A stretch of 64,000 bases of DNA, from NCBI GenBank assembly GCA_051294375.1, contig CM119265.1:25800767-25864766 (forward strand), in the 5' to 3' direction. This document shows, piece after piece, positions 22,919 through 34,514 of this stretch; within the stretch, counting starts at the first letter, position 1, and each line of letters starts with the position of its first letter. The position numbers and the translations under genes were made by a program. Origin of the DNA: Paraspadella gotoi. Taxonomy: Eukaryota > Chaetognatha. The notes under the pieces are model-generated. The model ran no database searches. It was not told the origin of the DNA and saw only the letters and a list, made by a program, of their open reading frames with translations.

Positions 22919-22943
22919 ACTCTCATCTCTCTTCTCACTCTCA

Positions 22944-22968
22944 NNNNNNNNNNNNNNNNNNNNNNNNN
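22944..22968. other. Assembly gap, 25 N
   Basis: A run of exactly 25 N inside a CT microsatellite. Four other gaps in the window have the same length. Confidence 1.
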
Positions 22969-23717
22969 GACTGAGCAATAGGGTTGGAGCTGATGAAAAG
23001 ATTAGGTGATTGAACATTCATTTTTTTGCTGCCTATGGATATATATATGAATGTAATTCTGTAAATTCCTTTAAAATTTTTTTAGGCATAACGATATAGC
23101 AAATTCATTATTTATGTAGTAATATCCTATGAAAATCGGTGCAAATTTCAAATAATTTTTTTTATTTTAAGAACTGATTTGGATTCGCTGTAAAATCTAA
23201 GAACTCTTTAGAAAACTATCGTTTTACATGTCATCATTCTTAATGTCATTAGATCACAAATCATTCATTAAACACGTTAATTTAACGATATTCATGTAAG
23301 TTTCTATCCTTACTAGAGAAACAAAAAGTCAAGGAAATTTTCCACCCCTCTTTTTTCCTTATTTTTAAACATTAGAACACTCATATACAGAATTTTTGAT
23401 AAACATGTTTTTATATTTTGATTCAACTTTTTATGAAGAATCTGAAATCTCTTTATTAAATGTTTTATAAAAAAATTATTTTTAAAATTTATTATTTTTT
23501 AAGGATATATACTACAATATAATTGATATTATTTTATCTATTCTGTTCCCCGAGATAATATGAAACAAAATATTTTTTGTACTAGTTAACCATTACTATC
23601 CCTCACAATCTAACAATATGATCGACTATCAAATAACATTTTTTGTCTTGATGGCCATCGTCGTACTGAGCAAGATCCTAATAATGAACTGGCCTAGTTG
23701 TTTTTATGAACGGTTTC
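22969..23717. other. AT-rich sequence without a gene
   Basis: No coding signal or recognisable repeat is seen between the gap and the second copy of the direct duplication. Confidence 0.6.
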
Positions 23718-24213
23718 AATTCGACGTATAAATCGGCCAGTTCCTTAAGTATCTGGAAATATATATACATAGTATTAGCACTAGCATCTAGCATTAGAAG
23801 CGAAAAAAAAAGGTGAGAAAAGTAATTGGATGATAAAGGGTGCGGTAATAAAATAATTATGTGAAGGGACTTTTGAAGAAGAAAAGAAAAGCTTTTGAAA
23901 AAAAAAAATTTTACGGACGTCAATGTGATACATGTAACGACGACGACGACGACAACGCCCATTGAAAAATGCATTCGCTATTTATTTAAGGACAAACTTA
24001 AACTCGAAAATTGTTGAGGGTGGAACTCGAATGCCTATGTCAAAGAAGGAAGGGATAAATCATCCCAAAAATATAAAAAAAACTACTAAAAATAAACACG
24101 TGTTTCGTCACTCGAAAAAACGAAAAGAGTAAAAATCAGCGCCGAGGTAGCTCTTAAAATCGATGTAACAAAAAATCATTAAAGCTTCCTTGAAAGTTTG
24201 CGGGGTCCTGCTG

Positions 24214-24323
24214 TGAAATTGGTACAACCAATATAAAAATTATTCCATTCATTTAATAAATAAGCTATCTTGCCCCTGACTTTTGATAGGCTATCGGATA
24301 TACCTATTACAAGATATTGTCAT
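24214..24323 (+). repeat. Dispersed repeat family 3, copy
   Basis: Part of the direct duplication and nearly identical to 22,033-22,140. Confidence 0.75.
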
Positions 24324-24627
24324 AGCTCTTAGCCCCAAGATGAATAATTTAACATGTTTCTACCAATTTCTAATAAAATAGAAATCCAATTGTGACGCAG
24401 ACTTTCCCGCGCTCACGTTAGGTTTTCACGGATATCTCCGACCGTGATCTTTCACAGAAATTGCAAGAGAATGAAAGTGAATCCATCTCATTCCCGTCAC
24501 CATCCCGCTCCGGCGACCGAGAACTCTCACCAGGGGGGCGACTTCATTATAAATTCCTTCGTCTTCATTCCGTCTCCCGGAAAAAAAATAGTGTCGCCTT
24601 TCGATGTCCCACACAATAAAGTGTCGA

Positions 24628-25020
24628 GCGCGGTCGGTCGGTCGGTCGGTCTCGGTCGTCGGTCGGTCGGTCGGTCGGTCGGTCGGTCGGGTCGGTCGTC
24701 GGTCGGGTCGGTCGGTCGGTCTCGGTGTCGGTCGGTCGGCTCGGTCGGTCGCGATCGGCCCGGTCGATCGGTCGGTATCGGTCGGTCGGTCGGTCGGTCG
24801 ACGGTCGGTCGTCGGTCGGTCGTCGGTCGGTCGGTGTCGGTCGTCGGTCGGTCGGTCAGCGTCGGTCGGTCGGTCGGTCGCGTCGGTCGCGGCGGTCGTC
24901 GATCGGTCGGTCGGTCGGAGTCGGTCGTCGTGGTCGTCGTCCGTCGTCGTCGTCGTCGTCGTCGGTCGTCGTCCGTCGTCGTCGCGTCGTCGTAGTCGTC
25001 GTCGTCGTCGTCGTCGTCGT
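24628..25020 (+). repeat. Degenerate (GGTC)n / (GTC)n tract, copy 2
   Basis: Same type as 22,440-22,800, with longer pure GGTC runs (for example 24,660-24,690) and a terminal GTC triplet tract. Confidence 0.9.
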
Positions 25021-25104
25021 TTGACCAAAGTACCGATGACTTTAGAGAAAAGGAGACGAGACCTCATAACTAAGCCACAACAAAACATTCTCTCTCCTCT
25101 TTCT

Positions 25105-25135
<31 letters not shown>

Positions 25136-25169
25136 ATCTCTCTCTCTCTCTCTCTCTCCTCTCTCTCTA

Positions 25170-25445
25170 TCTTCTCAAGCCAGTCCACCGGTTAGCTCTA
25201 TTGGGCTTAATTAGTTCAGTAGAGTAAACGGGTAAGGATTTTTTTCTATGCAGGACAACAATATGACCACCATCGACACACAACAACAACAAAACAACAA
25301 CGACGACCGACGACCTTGAGAACGTCAACGACTCTATCGCCGGGCATTCCGCGCCGACGGGTGGGGACGACGTCCTCGGCGATCGACGGGAATCTCCGCG
25401 AAACTCGGTGGTTCGGGGTTCGAAACCCCTCCATATCAGCTCTTT
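25170..25445. repeat. Inverted repeat, right arm
   Basis: Reverse complement of 21,225-21,510 with multiple indels. The Asn/Asp-rich frame seen in the left arm is disrupted here. Confidence 0.8.
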
Positions 25446-26460
25446 GACGTTCTAGTTCGGGACACGCAAGGTGACTTCCTGTCCGATCATGACGCACTTT
25501 ACCAAGGGAAGAAACAAAGGTCAAGCAGCTCAATTACACCAGCCAGGCACGAATTGTACAAAGGTATCGAGTGCGTGGCATAGAAACAGAAAAGAAGAAC
25601 AGTAAGAACTATTAGCGTCTAATGAGTGATAAACTACAATCCTCTGATGTAGCAACAGCACCCTATATGGATGACCCGCCGTCAAAACGATAAAGTGAAA
25701 CAAAAAAAAAATCAAACACACAAGGAACATATCTGTCCGTTTGCAATATGTATAGCACATCCTAGTCTCGAGCAAATGGCGTTGCGTCACCCATATCTCA
25801 GCATCTATCTGACTCACCTCACTGTCTGAAGTCTTAACATCGAAGGGTATCTCCTACCTTCAAGACTAATTAAAATACCCGTCGCCGCTCTCAGAAATAC
25901 AGACCCTCATAGAACGATACATATATATACAATACATAAAGTTGGAAACGATCTATTACATTGTAGTCTGAAATTCTTACCATTATATATCCAGACTTCC
26001 GCTCTCCCTTTCTTGTCTCGACCCGCAATAGCCTGTCAGAAAATTATTGTCTCATTTTAAGTCTGTCAATTGTTCATTGTCCATTACCCATTTTACAAAT
26101 AACGAATTGTTTCAATTTCTTTTTTTTTCGATGCGTTTAAAGTTAGAACGACATAATAATTGTATTTGCGATGACAACAACAACAACAACAAGTAATGAG
26201 TTATAACAATTTCATACGTACCCTTTTCTCTCTTTTGTATCTCACAAAAACTGTTTTCTCTCTTCACCAAAATTCTCTTCTTACTTTTCATCTTTCACAG
26301 AATCACTGTTTACATTAAGCGCTCATCCCTAAAAACTAAATGGGTCTCAAAATCTTTTTTCTTTCGCTCAACTGAAGAACAAAGAAGAGAATCACAGAAT
26401 CGATGTCACATATGAAATCCTCACCCGATTCACGTCTGGACTTCGATTCCCTTGCATTTT
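25446..26460. other. Region without a supportable gene
   Basis: Mixed-composition unique sequence. No splice-linked coding frames or tRNA-like structures are recognised. Confidence 0.6.
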
Positions 26461-26465
26461 CTCAC

Positions 26466-26584
<119 letters not shown>

Positions 26585-26659
26585 ACAGCTGTGAGAAAAG
26601 CGAACCACAGCGAGAAACGAGGGAAAAATTCTGAGTGAATCTTATTTTTGTATCGATTT

Positions 26660-26785
26660 TAATCTCACAATAGCGGATCGTACGTTTTGATCTCACAATA
26701 GCGGATCGTACGTTTTGATCGCACAATTGCGGATCGTACGTTTTGATCGCACAATTGCGGATCGTACGTTTTGATCGCACATTGT
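26660..26785 (+). repeat. 28-bp tandem repeat
   Basis: About 4.5 copies of a 28-bp unit containing GCGGATCGTACGTTTTGATC. The first units read CTCACAATA and the later ones CGCACAATT. Each unit carries the palindrome CGTACG. Confidence 0.95.
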
Positions 26786-27669
26786 TGAGAACAATGACCA
26801 AAGTCGTTAATCGTTGATCTCAGGTTGACCATTGGTTGACCACTTGACTTGACTATTGGTCATTAGTCAAATCATATTATTTTTTTCATAATGTTATTGA
26901 ATAATGATATTGAATGTACCCATTATAAGATAATATAGTTTGTTCGTTTTTTTCTTATCAGTTGTTTTAACTGGAAGCAAAGTAAATTTTAACAATAACC
27001 AAATCGAAATGTATTCAAAACGGTCTTACTTAAACTTGACTGTGAGAAAGTCTTGATTGGCGAGTTTTATGGAAATAGTCCTTTGCCTGCTTCAAGTAAG
27101 ATGAGAATATTGCCTTTCCTATTTATAGAATGTTTCATTTTGGGCGTTTGTATGAAATTTAAAGATAAAGCATAATGTATATTATAAGTATGTTCATATC
27201 GACATACACCGGCCAGACGGAAAAGGTAAGGAGCTCTCAATCAGGACATCTAGGTAAGCGTACCCAAAGGGCCCAGCGACGAACTTCTATACCCTTACTT
27301 TTAAGATTTGAGAAGGAGGAGGAAGAGGAGAAGAATTAGGTGAGGAAGGGAAAAGATAACGTGAGAATGGGGAAAACAACGGAAAGAGAGGAGAGGGGGT
27401 TTGCGGGTTTTACGTCCTTGGTGGGTCGGAGGTGGGGGCCGGAGGGCGGAATTGATCGGGCGGAGGTGGCGGGGGGGGGAGATGGGTCGAGAGAAGGAAG
27501 GGGAGGTTAGAGGGGAAGGGGGAGGAAGCGGAGGGGGGAGGGGGAGGGAAGAGGAGGAGGAGGGGGAAGGCGGAATTGAAAGGGAGGTTGGCCGGGAGGC
27601 AGTGGTTCTTTGTGGCGGAATCAATGTGGAAGGAAGAGAGAGAAAGGAGGAGAGAGAGAGGAGAGGGAG

Positions 27670-27715
<46 letters not shown>

Positions 27716-28023
27716 AGGGTTGGGGGGAGATGAGAGGTGGAGAGACGGGAGAGAGAGAGAAATGAATCAATTGAATTTAAGAAAATGGGAATTGAAAACT
27801 TTTAGCTGGGTAATTGAAATATAGAAGAAAAAATGAGGAAAAAGATGAAGAGGGAGACAAGTAGTAACTAAATGAGAGAGAAAATCCTCTGGGCAAAATT
27901 TCATTGAAAGACAAAATCAATCAAAGAGTAAAAACGAGAAAGAAAAAAAAAAAAAAGTAATGTGATTGTTGAGGAGAAGAAATCTCTATACCCACGCAGA
28001 CGGAAGCCACAAGTCACTGACCC
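26786..28023. other. Region without a supportable gene; G/GA-rich tract
   Basis: AT-rich sequence to about 27,300, then a strongly purine-rich plus strand (27,305-27,770) with GGGGGAGG-type and (GA)n repeats that open frames in several phases. No gene is recognised. Confidence 0.65.
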
Positions 28024-28039
28024 CACGTGACTCCACGTG
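28024..28039. promoter_or_regulatory. Twin CACGTG E-boxes
   Basis: Two CACGTGAC motifs starting at 28,024 and 28,034, exactly 10 bp apart, so on the same helix face. CACGTG is bound by bHLH-ZIP factors (USF, MiT/TFE, Myc families). The target gene is unknown. Confidence 0.35.
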
Positions 28040-28327
28040 ACCGGTTTCTCCTCTTCGAATGTCCGGAACAAAAAAAAGAAGCGGCTTTTATCTCTCGGTC
28101 TATCAATTCACTCGATTCTCACAAGTTCACAGTGAACTTCACACCCTGATTGCTCTTTTTTTGGTGTAGTGATTCTTCTATCTCATTTATTTCGAAAACA
28201 AAAGTTTTTCATTGACAAAAAATCATTCAATCTCTCTTTTTTTTTGTGTGGAATGCAATACGGAATTGTCAGGAGGCAAGGTTGCTTCCAACCACCTTCT
28301 TAATTTCCAGTATGTCATCCTTCGATG

Positions 28328-28510
28328 CTCCCCGGGGGGGCTGGGGCGGCCCCTGGGGTGGCCCCGCGGGCGGCCGGGGGGCAAGCAAATCCTTCTGCTA
28401 GGGGGCCCCTGTAGGCCTTTTTTTTTAGGCCCAAGGGCATCCAGGATCCCAGGGGCTTAACCCTTTCCCGGGGGCCACCCCAGGGGGATAAATGCCTGCC
28501 CCTGGACGGC
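28328..28510. repeat. GC-rich island, left
   Basis: An abrupt C/G-rich stretch with many CCCC/GGGG blocks (for example GGCGGCCCCTGGGGTGGCCC) in an AT-rich setting. A similar island lies at 29,860-30,065, apparently in opposite orientation. Confidence 0.6.
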
Positions 28511-28649
28511 TCTCTCTCTCCTATTTCTCATCTCTCTCGTCACTCTCTTTCTCACTCTTTTCTTTCTTTTTCTTTTTTCATCTTTTATTAAATAAATTAT
28601 AAAAATAAAATAATATCTTTCACTTCAATTAATCAATCAATGAACAATA

Positions 28650-29105
28650 GTGGCGCCATACCAATTGCATAATTTGGTTTAACTTGTATTTTAGTCAATG
28701 ACATAATTTTGTCACTGACATAATTTGGACAATGATATATTTGGTCAACTTTTAGAATTTGGTAAAAAGCTTTCATAATTTGGTAACTTTTATAATTTGG
28801 TCAACTTTCATAATTTGGTCAACTTTAACATTTGGTTCACTGGCATAATTTAGTAATTTTTTTGTTATAATTTAGTCAACTTGCTAATTTGGTTAACCTT
28901 CAATAATTTGGGTAAACTTTCATAATTTTTGGTCAACTTTCATAAATTTGGTCAACTGATTACTTTGGTCAACTTTTTAGAATTTGGTAACTTTTAGAAT
29001 TTGGTCAACTTTCTATAATTTGGTCAACTGTCCATAAGTTGGTCAACTGTCATAATTTGGTCAACTTGCATAATTTAGTCAACTGCGTAATTTGGTCACA
29101 ATCAA
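28650..29105 (+). repeat. Minisatellite, 17-18 bp unit
   Basis: About 25 degenerate copies of a unit like CATAATTTGGTCAACTTT. It lies between the two GC-rich islands. Confidence 0.9.
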
Positions 29106-29109
29106 CTTA

Positions 29110-29859
29110 ACATTAGCAATTATTAATTTCCAATCTGTAAAAAATAGAAAGAGAGAAAGAGTGAGAAATTTTTAATAAAATTCCCAGTAAATATGACTTT
29201 TGGTTTTTCTATTAAAAACTCACTTTCCACTTGCATACTTTTTCTACCCACACAAATTTTATTTTTAATTATCTATGAAATTTAAATAGTAAGAAATAAT
29301 AGTAGGATGGTTTTATTTTTTTAATTTCATTTAAAAAAATTAATTAATTTCATTAATTATTAATTATTATACAGTCTTTAGTCCGTCCTTAGCATTAACT
29401 CAAATTATTCATGATTAGATATATAGATTAGAAAATCTTTGTTAGTGGGTAGAAAAGTGGTGTGACTGAGCAGGATATAAAGTTTTGCTCACTTTCTCTC
29501 TCAAACATAGCCATTCTCACAGTGAGTTTCATCTGAGGCAATCTACAAATGACAATTATTAATTACAAATCTTTAAAATGAAAAATATTTCACGTTAACA
29601 ATAATTTGAAAAAAAATGTAGTATTTTTTAGTACATACAAAAGTCTTGAAGATAGAGAGAGAAAAGATAGGAGGAGAGAAGAATGGCAGAAAGAGAGAAA
29701 AAGATAGAAAAAAGAGGAGAGAGGAGAGAAGAGAAGAGAGAGAGAGAAGTGTGAGAGAAAGAAGAAAGAGAGAGTAACAGGACAGGGAGAGATCCTTCTC
29801 AGAATCATACATTGGTCAGAAAGTATATTTTCTTATTAAACTTTGCTCTCTCCCTTAAC
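29110..29859. repeat. R1-related fragments and purine-rich tract
   Basis: The stretches 29,215-29,280 (minus) and 29,370-29,490 (plus) resemble the inner repeat unit of R1 (GTGGGTAGAAAAGTGG and its complement), so they form an inverted pair. A GA-rich tract follows at 29,650-29,790. No gene. Confidence 0.5.
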
Positions 29860-30065
29860 TCCCTGGGGAGACTTTTTTTTTGGCTCCCCGGGGTTACTCC
29901 AGGGGCAGACTTTTTTGGGCCATGGGGCCGCCGCAGGGGGTTTTCCCTGGGGGCCAACATTTTTGTGGTCTATTAGGGCGCCCCCTCAATGACATTTTTG
30001 CTGCCTCCCTGGAATAGTCTGCCCCCTGGGGCCGGCCCTAGAGCCGCCCGGGGGGGCCGGGAGGA
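29860..30065. repeat. GC-rich island, right
   Basis: CCCTGGGG, CCAGGGGCAGAC and CCGCCCGGGGGG blocks interrupted by T-runs. It is similar in composition to 28,328-28,510. The pair may delimit a single element of about 1.74 kb. Confidence 0.55.
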
Positions 30066-30587
30066 TTGGGAGATGAATATTCATTCTCCGCTTTCAGCTA
30101 TTCTTCGGTATCCCACGTATTCAATTATTTTATCTTGGATTCTTTTCGCTTTTTGACATACAAACAGCGCAATACTTGACCCTCCTCCTCCGAGGTATAG
30201 CCAAGCCAGTTAACCTCCTCCTTACCCTCCCTCTCCCCTTCCTTCCTCCTACTTCTATCTCTCCCCCTCCTTTTTCCTACTTCTCTTCCTCCTCCTTACA
30301 GTCGCTTTTCACAGTCAACTCACTTTCTTCTTTTCAAAAAAAAAAATAATAATATAAATTTCAGAAGCTAAAAAAAAAATTATAATCTTCAAATCTCTCG
30401 AGATTTCTGAATATTTTTTTTTCCGTTCTGTTCGTCGTAGATTCTCCGACTGATTTTCGTCGCAGATCTTCCAACGGATCGTTGCTCTCGTTCGCCGTTA
30501 TCGTCGCGATCGTCGTTCTTATCGTCGTTAACCATCGTCGCTGCCCGCAAAGGACGAAGTCGTCGTTAGGACGATGATCAGAGATGA

Positions 30588-30619
<32 letters not shown>

Positions 30620-30745
30620 CTCAACGTCATGATCATAATCGTGATGGGCAAACTCATCCCATTTATAATTATCGTCATTTTTATAATTGTCGTAATCATC
30701 AATATCGTTATTTTCGTCATCATCGTATTTTGCATCGTCGTTCGT

Positions 30746-30779
<34 letters not shown>

Positions 30780-31665
30780 AAATTGGTCAATGTCGCCTCG
30801 GCGTCAACAACAACCACAACAACAACAACAACGGCGTAAGGTTATCGCATTTGACGAATTCGACTTTTCGTTGTCGAATGTAGTTCATCGGTCGGTCAGT
30901 TCGTCATGGCTCCGTTGCCGAGCGCCCGTCGGGGCTCGGGACCCGTCTCGGCTCATGGCCGGGTCAGTCTGTGGCAGAAACCCGTCTTTTTTTTGGCGGG
31001 CTCGGAATTTAGACTTGAAACGAATTTCATCTTTTCTTTCAAAACATATTGTTGAGTTATGACGAAAAGTTAAGTTAATCATCGATAAGAAAACTAAAAT
31101 TAACAACAACAAACAACACCCCCAGTTCACTGCCGGCGACTGCCCCTCAAAGAGAGGGAATCCGATCGGGCGTCGTCATTGTCTTGCCCGAGAGAAAATC
31201 GAATTTGGTTTTTTTTGAAAAATTTGATTTATTTTTGTTTCTTATTTTCAGTTTGGTCACGTGACGAATCGTAACCGCGAAAAATTTGACGCCTTCGTTG
31301 ATTCTCTAATCTTCTCTCTCTCTCTCTTCTCCTCTTCTGTCTCTCTCTCTCTGTCTCTCTCTCTCATCTTTCCCTTTCTAACCTTCCATTAACTTACACC
31401 ATATTTTTAATTCTTTCTCTCCAAACTCACGCTTCCTTCAATCAAATCAATCAATCAATCAAATCCGCTGAGCCAATCCCTCACTCGTCAGTTCTCGCTC
31501 GGTTAAATCTGCACTCTGCCGACTGTTTCTACTCTATGTCTCTGCCGTATAAATGTCCGTCCAAATATAACCCCTTTTTTTTTTTTTGCTCGGCGAGTTT
31601 TTGGCCGCGACCGGATTTTGACTTAAACCTTTTCGGTCGCTGCGGTTCCAAGGCCCCCATGGTGG

Positions 31666-31725
<60 letters not shown>

Positions 31726-32397
31726 GAGAGAGAAAGCTTCTGAAACGAGTTAGCGTATTACCGTTTGTCATCGTATGTAATTCGATGTCACTTTTTTAGC
31801 CAGTACTGAATTAACCATTTTGGTTTATTTTAGATCAATTTGACTTCTAATTAATCGATTCTTTTTTCTACATTGGGGTTCATCCTGATTTAATTTTCCT
31901 TCATTTTGCTTTCGCCCGTGATTTTCTTTTCTTTGTATTTTCTTCTTATTTTTTTTCTATTTTTTTCTAATTTTGTTAAAGATGTAAGGCTCGCCTGCTT
32001 TCGCGTCGGATCAGAAGTAAGGACGTTTTCGATAAGTAGTATCTGTGGTCTCTCTTTCTTACGCTTCAATTTTCCGGGAGTTTCGCCACTTTTTTAAGTT
32101 TTTATTGAATTCTCACCAAAAAATGGGTTCGCCCGGAGAAACTTGGTTCTTACGAGTCTCCGAGGGATATCTTGAATATCTTGGATATCTTGAATAGAAA
32201 ATTCCCTCGCCCCTTCGACCTCTTTCTTTTTTTAAACGGCGAATTTGTTTTCTTTCGGTCTTAATTGAAATCACCTTTTCATTTTTTAATTTATTCTCCT
32301 TTTTTTTTTACAGTATAGTAGTACTCCCTCTCTTTACCCGTCCCCGCCTCCGCACAAGTTTTTCTTCTCAAGCTTTCCGTCTAACGTCGCCAGTCGC
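30066..32397. other. Region without a supportable gene; (GTC)n tracts and one E-box
   Basis: Two GTC triplet tracts (30,585-30,620 and 30,745-30,780), CT microsatellites (31,315-31,365), a GA tract (31,670-31,735) and one CACGTG (31,258-31,263, context GGTCACGTGACG). The open frames are microsatellite translations. Confidence 0.65.
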
Positions 32398-32690
32398 TCT
32401 GACCAATCGCGTTCGTTCTCGCCGATTAATCTCGGAACTTCTTCTCCTTCCGATTGGTCAATTTCTTCCCTCGATTCGATTCCAGCGTCACGACGCGTAT
32501 TATCAATCATAGTCTCTTTCCCAGCCGCTGCTCGCAGCCGCGTTCGCCGCTGTGTCGCCGCTGATTCTGTGCAGCGTCGCCGCGTCTTCCTGCATCCGCC
32601 GAAGCAGCGATCGACGCGGCCTGCTGCGGTCGCGGGCTCTTTTCTCGTCAGACGAACGGACGAGCGAATTTTTTTTTCCGTTTCAAGTTC
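32398..32690 (+). promoter_or_regulatory. GC-rich segment with opposed CCAAT boxes, possible promoter/5' region
   Basis: GACCAATCGCG near 32,400 and an inverted box, GATTGGTCAAT, near 32,452 lie about 50 bp apart. A GC-rich stretch (32,520-32,660) with many CGCCGC-type blocks follows. The composition differs sharply from the AT-rich flanks. Short frames in it have no recognisable homology. Confidence 0.35.
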
Positions 32691-33922
32691 GACTAAACAA
32701 AAAAAAAAACATTTTTTTTTCGTTGGAACGTATGAAAATTGTCAAATCACTGTATTACTATGTTAAAATATACAAATGTTATACCTTGTATATTAAATAT
32801 TTAGTTAAACTTTCTTCATCACTACTATTTTTTATGCGGTTCGGAAATACAACAATTTGTCGTATTATTTATTTTCTGATTAATCAACAACATCCGCTTT
32901 GTTTTTTTCTTTTTGTTGTCTTCAAATCGTCATTTTCGTCATTGTCATCGACACTGTCGTTTTTGTCATCGTTTTTGTCATCGATTTCATTCATTGTCTT
33001 TAATTTTTTGTTATCGATGTCGTCGTCGTCGTCGCACTTGTAGGACTTTTTGATCGAAGGGGGAAAGAGCAAGGAATCGCTTCTGCTTTTTTTTTTTTTT
33101 TTTTTTTTGCTCTTGCTTTATCGCTCCTGTTTTATGTCTCGTGCTTTTTTTTAACTTATATTAATGTAAAATAATGAAAGAAAGATACAAAATGCAAACA
33201 AAAATAAAATTAAGTCTCAACTATTAAACAAATAACTGAAAGAAGTATTATTTGATTATTTCTGTTGAATGTCTCCTTTGGCTTCAAACTTCGAAGAAAT
33301 AAAAATGAAAGAGTAAGGAAGCGCTAGTTTAAATATCGTCTTTTCCTTCGTTTAAATACTCAATGTCTCTTCCAAATACCACTGATACCCTGAATCAGGC
33401 CTGATCGCTATCTCCTTCGTGATCCTCATCATTTCCTTCTCCCCGTCGTCCTCATAAAATGACATTTTTTCTCGTGACCGTAATCTTCGCCGACGTCGTC
33501 TTTGTCAGTTTTATATTTCGTCATCGTCTCCTTTCTCGTTTTTGTCCGAATCACCTTCTTGCTTTGTCACAGTCGTCGTCGTCGTCAATGTATTCGCAAT
33601 CCTTTGAAATCATCTCACGATTCCATTTTCAGATTTCGCACCGAATTTTTTTTATGACAACTTTTTTTTACTGACATACGAAACTTCTCAGTTCTCACAA
33701 AAATAATTGATTAACTATTTTGTGAGCGATTTTAGTTTTAACAACGAGTTTCTTACGGAGGAAAATCTAAAATCTAAAATCATGTAATCACGTGATCACG
33801 ACGTCGCGTTTCGTCGTTCGACTCATTCGACTGAGTCAGAATCCGTGAGTGAAAAAAAAATTGAGTCTCACGGAATCTGAACCAATTTCAATTTGGGCGA
33901 GCGGCTTCATTTTTTGACGAGC
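32691..33922. other. Region without a supportable gene
   Basis: AT-rich, with short GTC tracts (near 33,018 and 33,570), a poly-T run (33,089-33,108) and one CACGTG near 33,790. No gene is recognised. Confidence 0.6.
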
Positions 33923-34030
33923 GAAATTGGTACGACCAATTTAAAATTATGCATTCGATCAATAAGCTATCTTGCCCCTGACTTTGGACACGCTATGATG
34001 GTTTAGGGCCTTTATCACTCTTACAAGACA
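33923..34030 (+). repeat. Dispersed repeat family 3, copy
   Basis: GAAATTGGTACGACCAAT, then AATAAGCTATCTTGCCCC and TTTATCACTCTTACAAGACA. It is closest to the intron 4 copy of gene C in its 3' half. Confidence 0.75.
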
Positions 34031-34481
34031 CAAGACTCTCTAAAATGCTTACTTAAAATTATAAATTATCAGGGCATTAAATTATCTTAATATCAAAAGT
34101 TATCTTTCCTTCTGACTGAAATTCTTAGTTCATGCGTGGTTCATCGAGGATTAAATTAAATATTTAAAAAAATAAATAATTAAAATTCTTTTTTCCTTCC
34201 GTTTCTCCCACTTTCTCTACGACGTTTTCACTTTCCTTCAAAAAAATAATTCTTAATTACAAGTTGTTAAAAAATAATTAGAAAAACTATTTTCTCACAT
34301 AATTTTAAATGATATTTTCTTGGTTTTTATTATTTTTTTTTTTGGTTTGAGCTGAGATTTCAAAAAAAAAAGTAACAATTTTTACAAATGGGATTTTTAC
34401 TTTCGACCGAAACTTCGTTAACGTCATTCCCTTGAATCATGACCACCTCGTTTCGACAAATACATTGTTTACAAATCCAAG

Positions 34482-34514
<33 letters not shown>

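Larger units (their letters stand above)
21531..22943 (+). repeat. Direct duplication, copy 1, ending at a gap
   Basis: Collinear with about 23,718-25,165 at roughly 2.19 kb offset, with frequent single-base indels between the copies. It includes a family 3 repeat, a block containing CGGCGACCGAGAACTCTCACC, a (GGTC)n/(GTC)n tract and a CT tract. It ends at a 25-N gap. Confidence 0.85.
23718..25165 (+). repeat. Direct duplication, copy 2
   Basis: Noisy copy of 21,531-22,943 that ends in CT microsatellite and runs straight into the inverted copy of 21,225-21,510. It contains its own family 3 repeat (24,214-24,323) and (GGTC)n tract (about 24,628-25,020). Confidence 0.85.

Noticed and set aside
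22291-25227. Long overlapping open frames rich in Ser/Arg/Val or Asp/Thr/Arg
   Set aside because: They are translations of the (GGTC)n and (GTC)n tracts in several phases, with no non-repetitive coding core.
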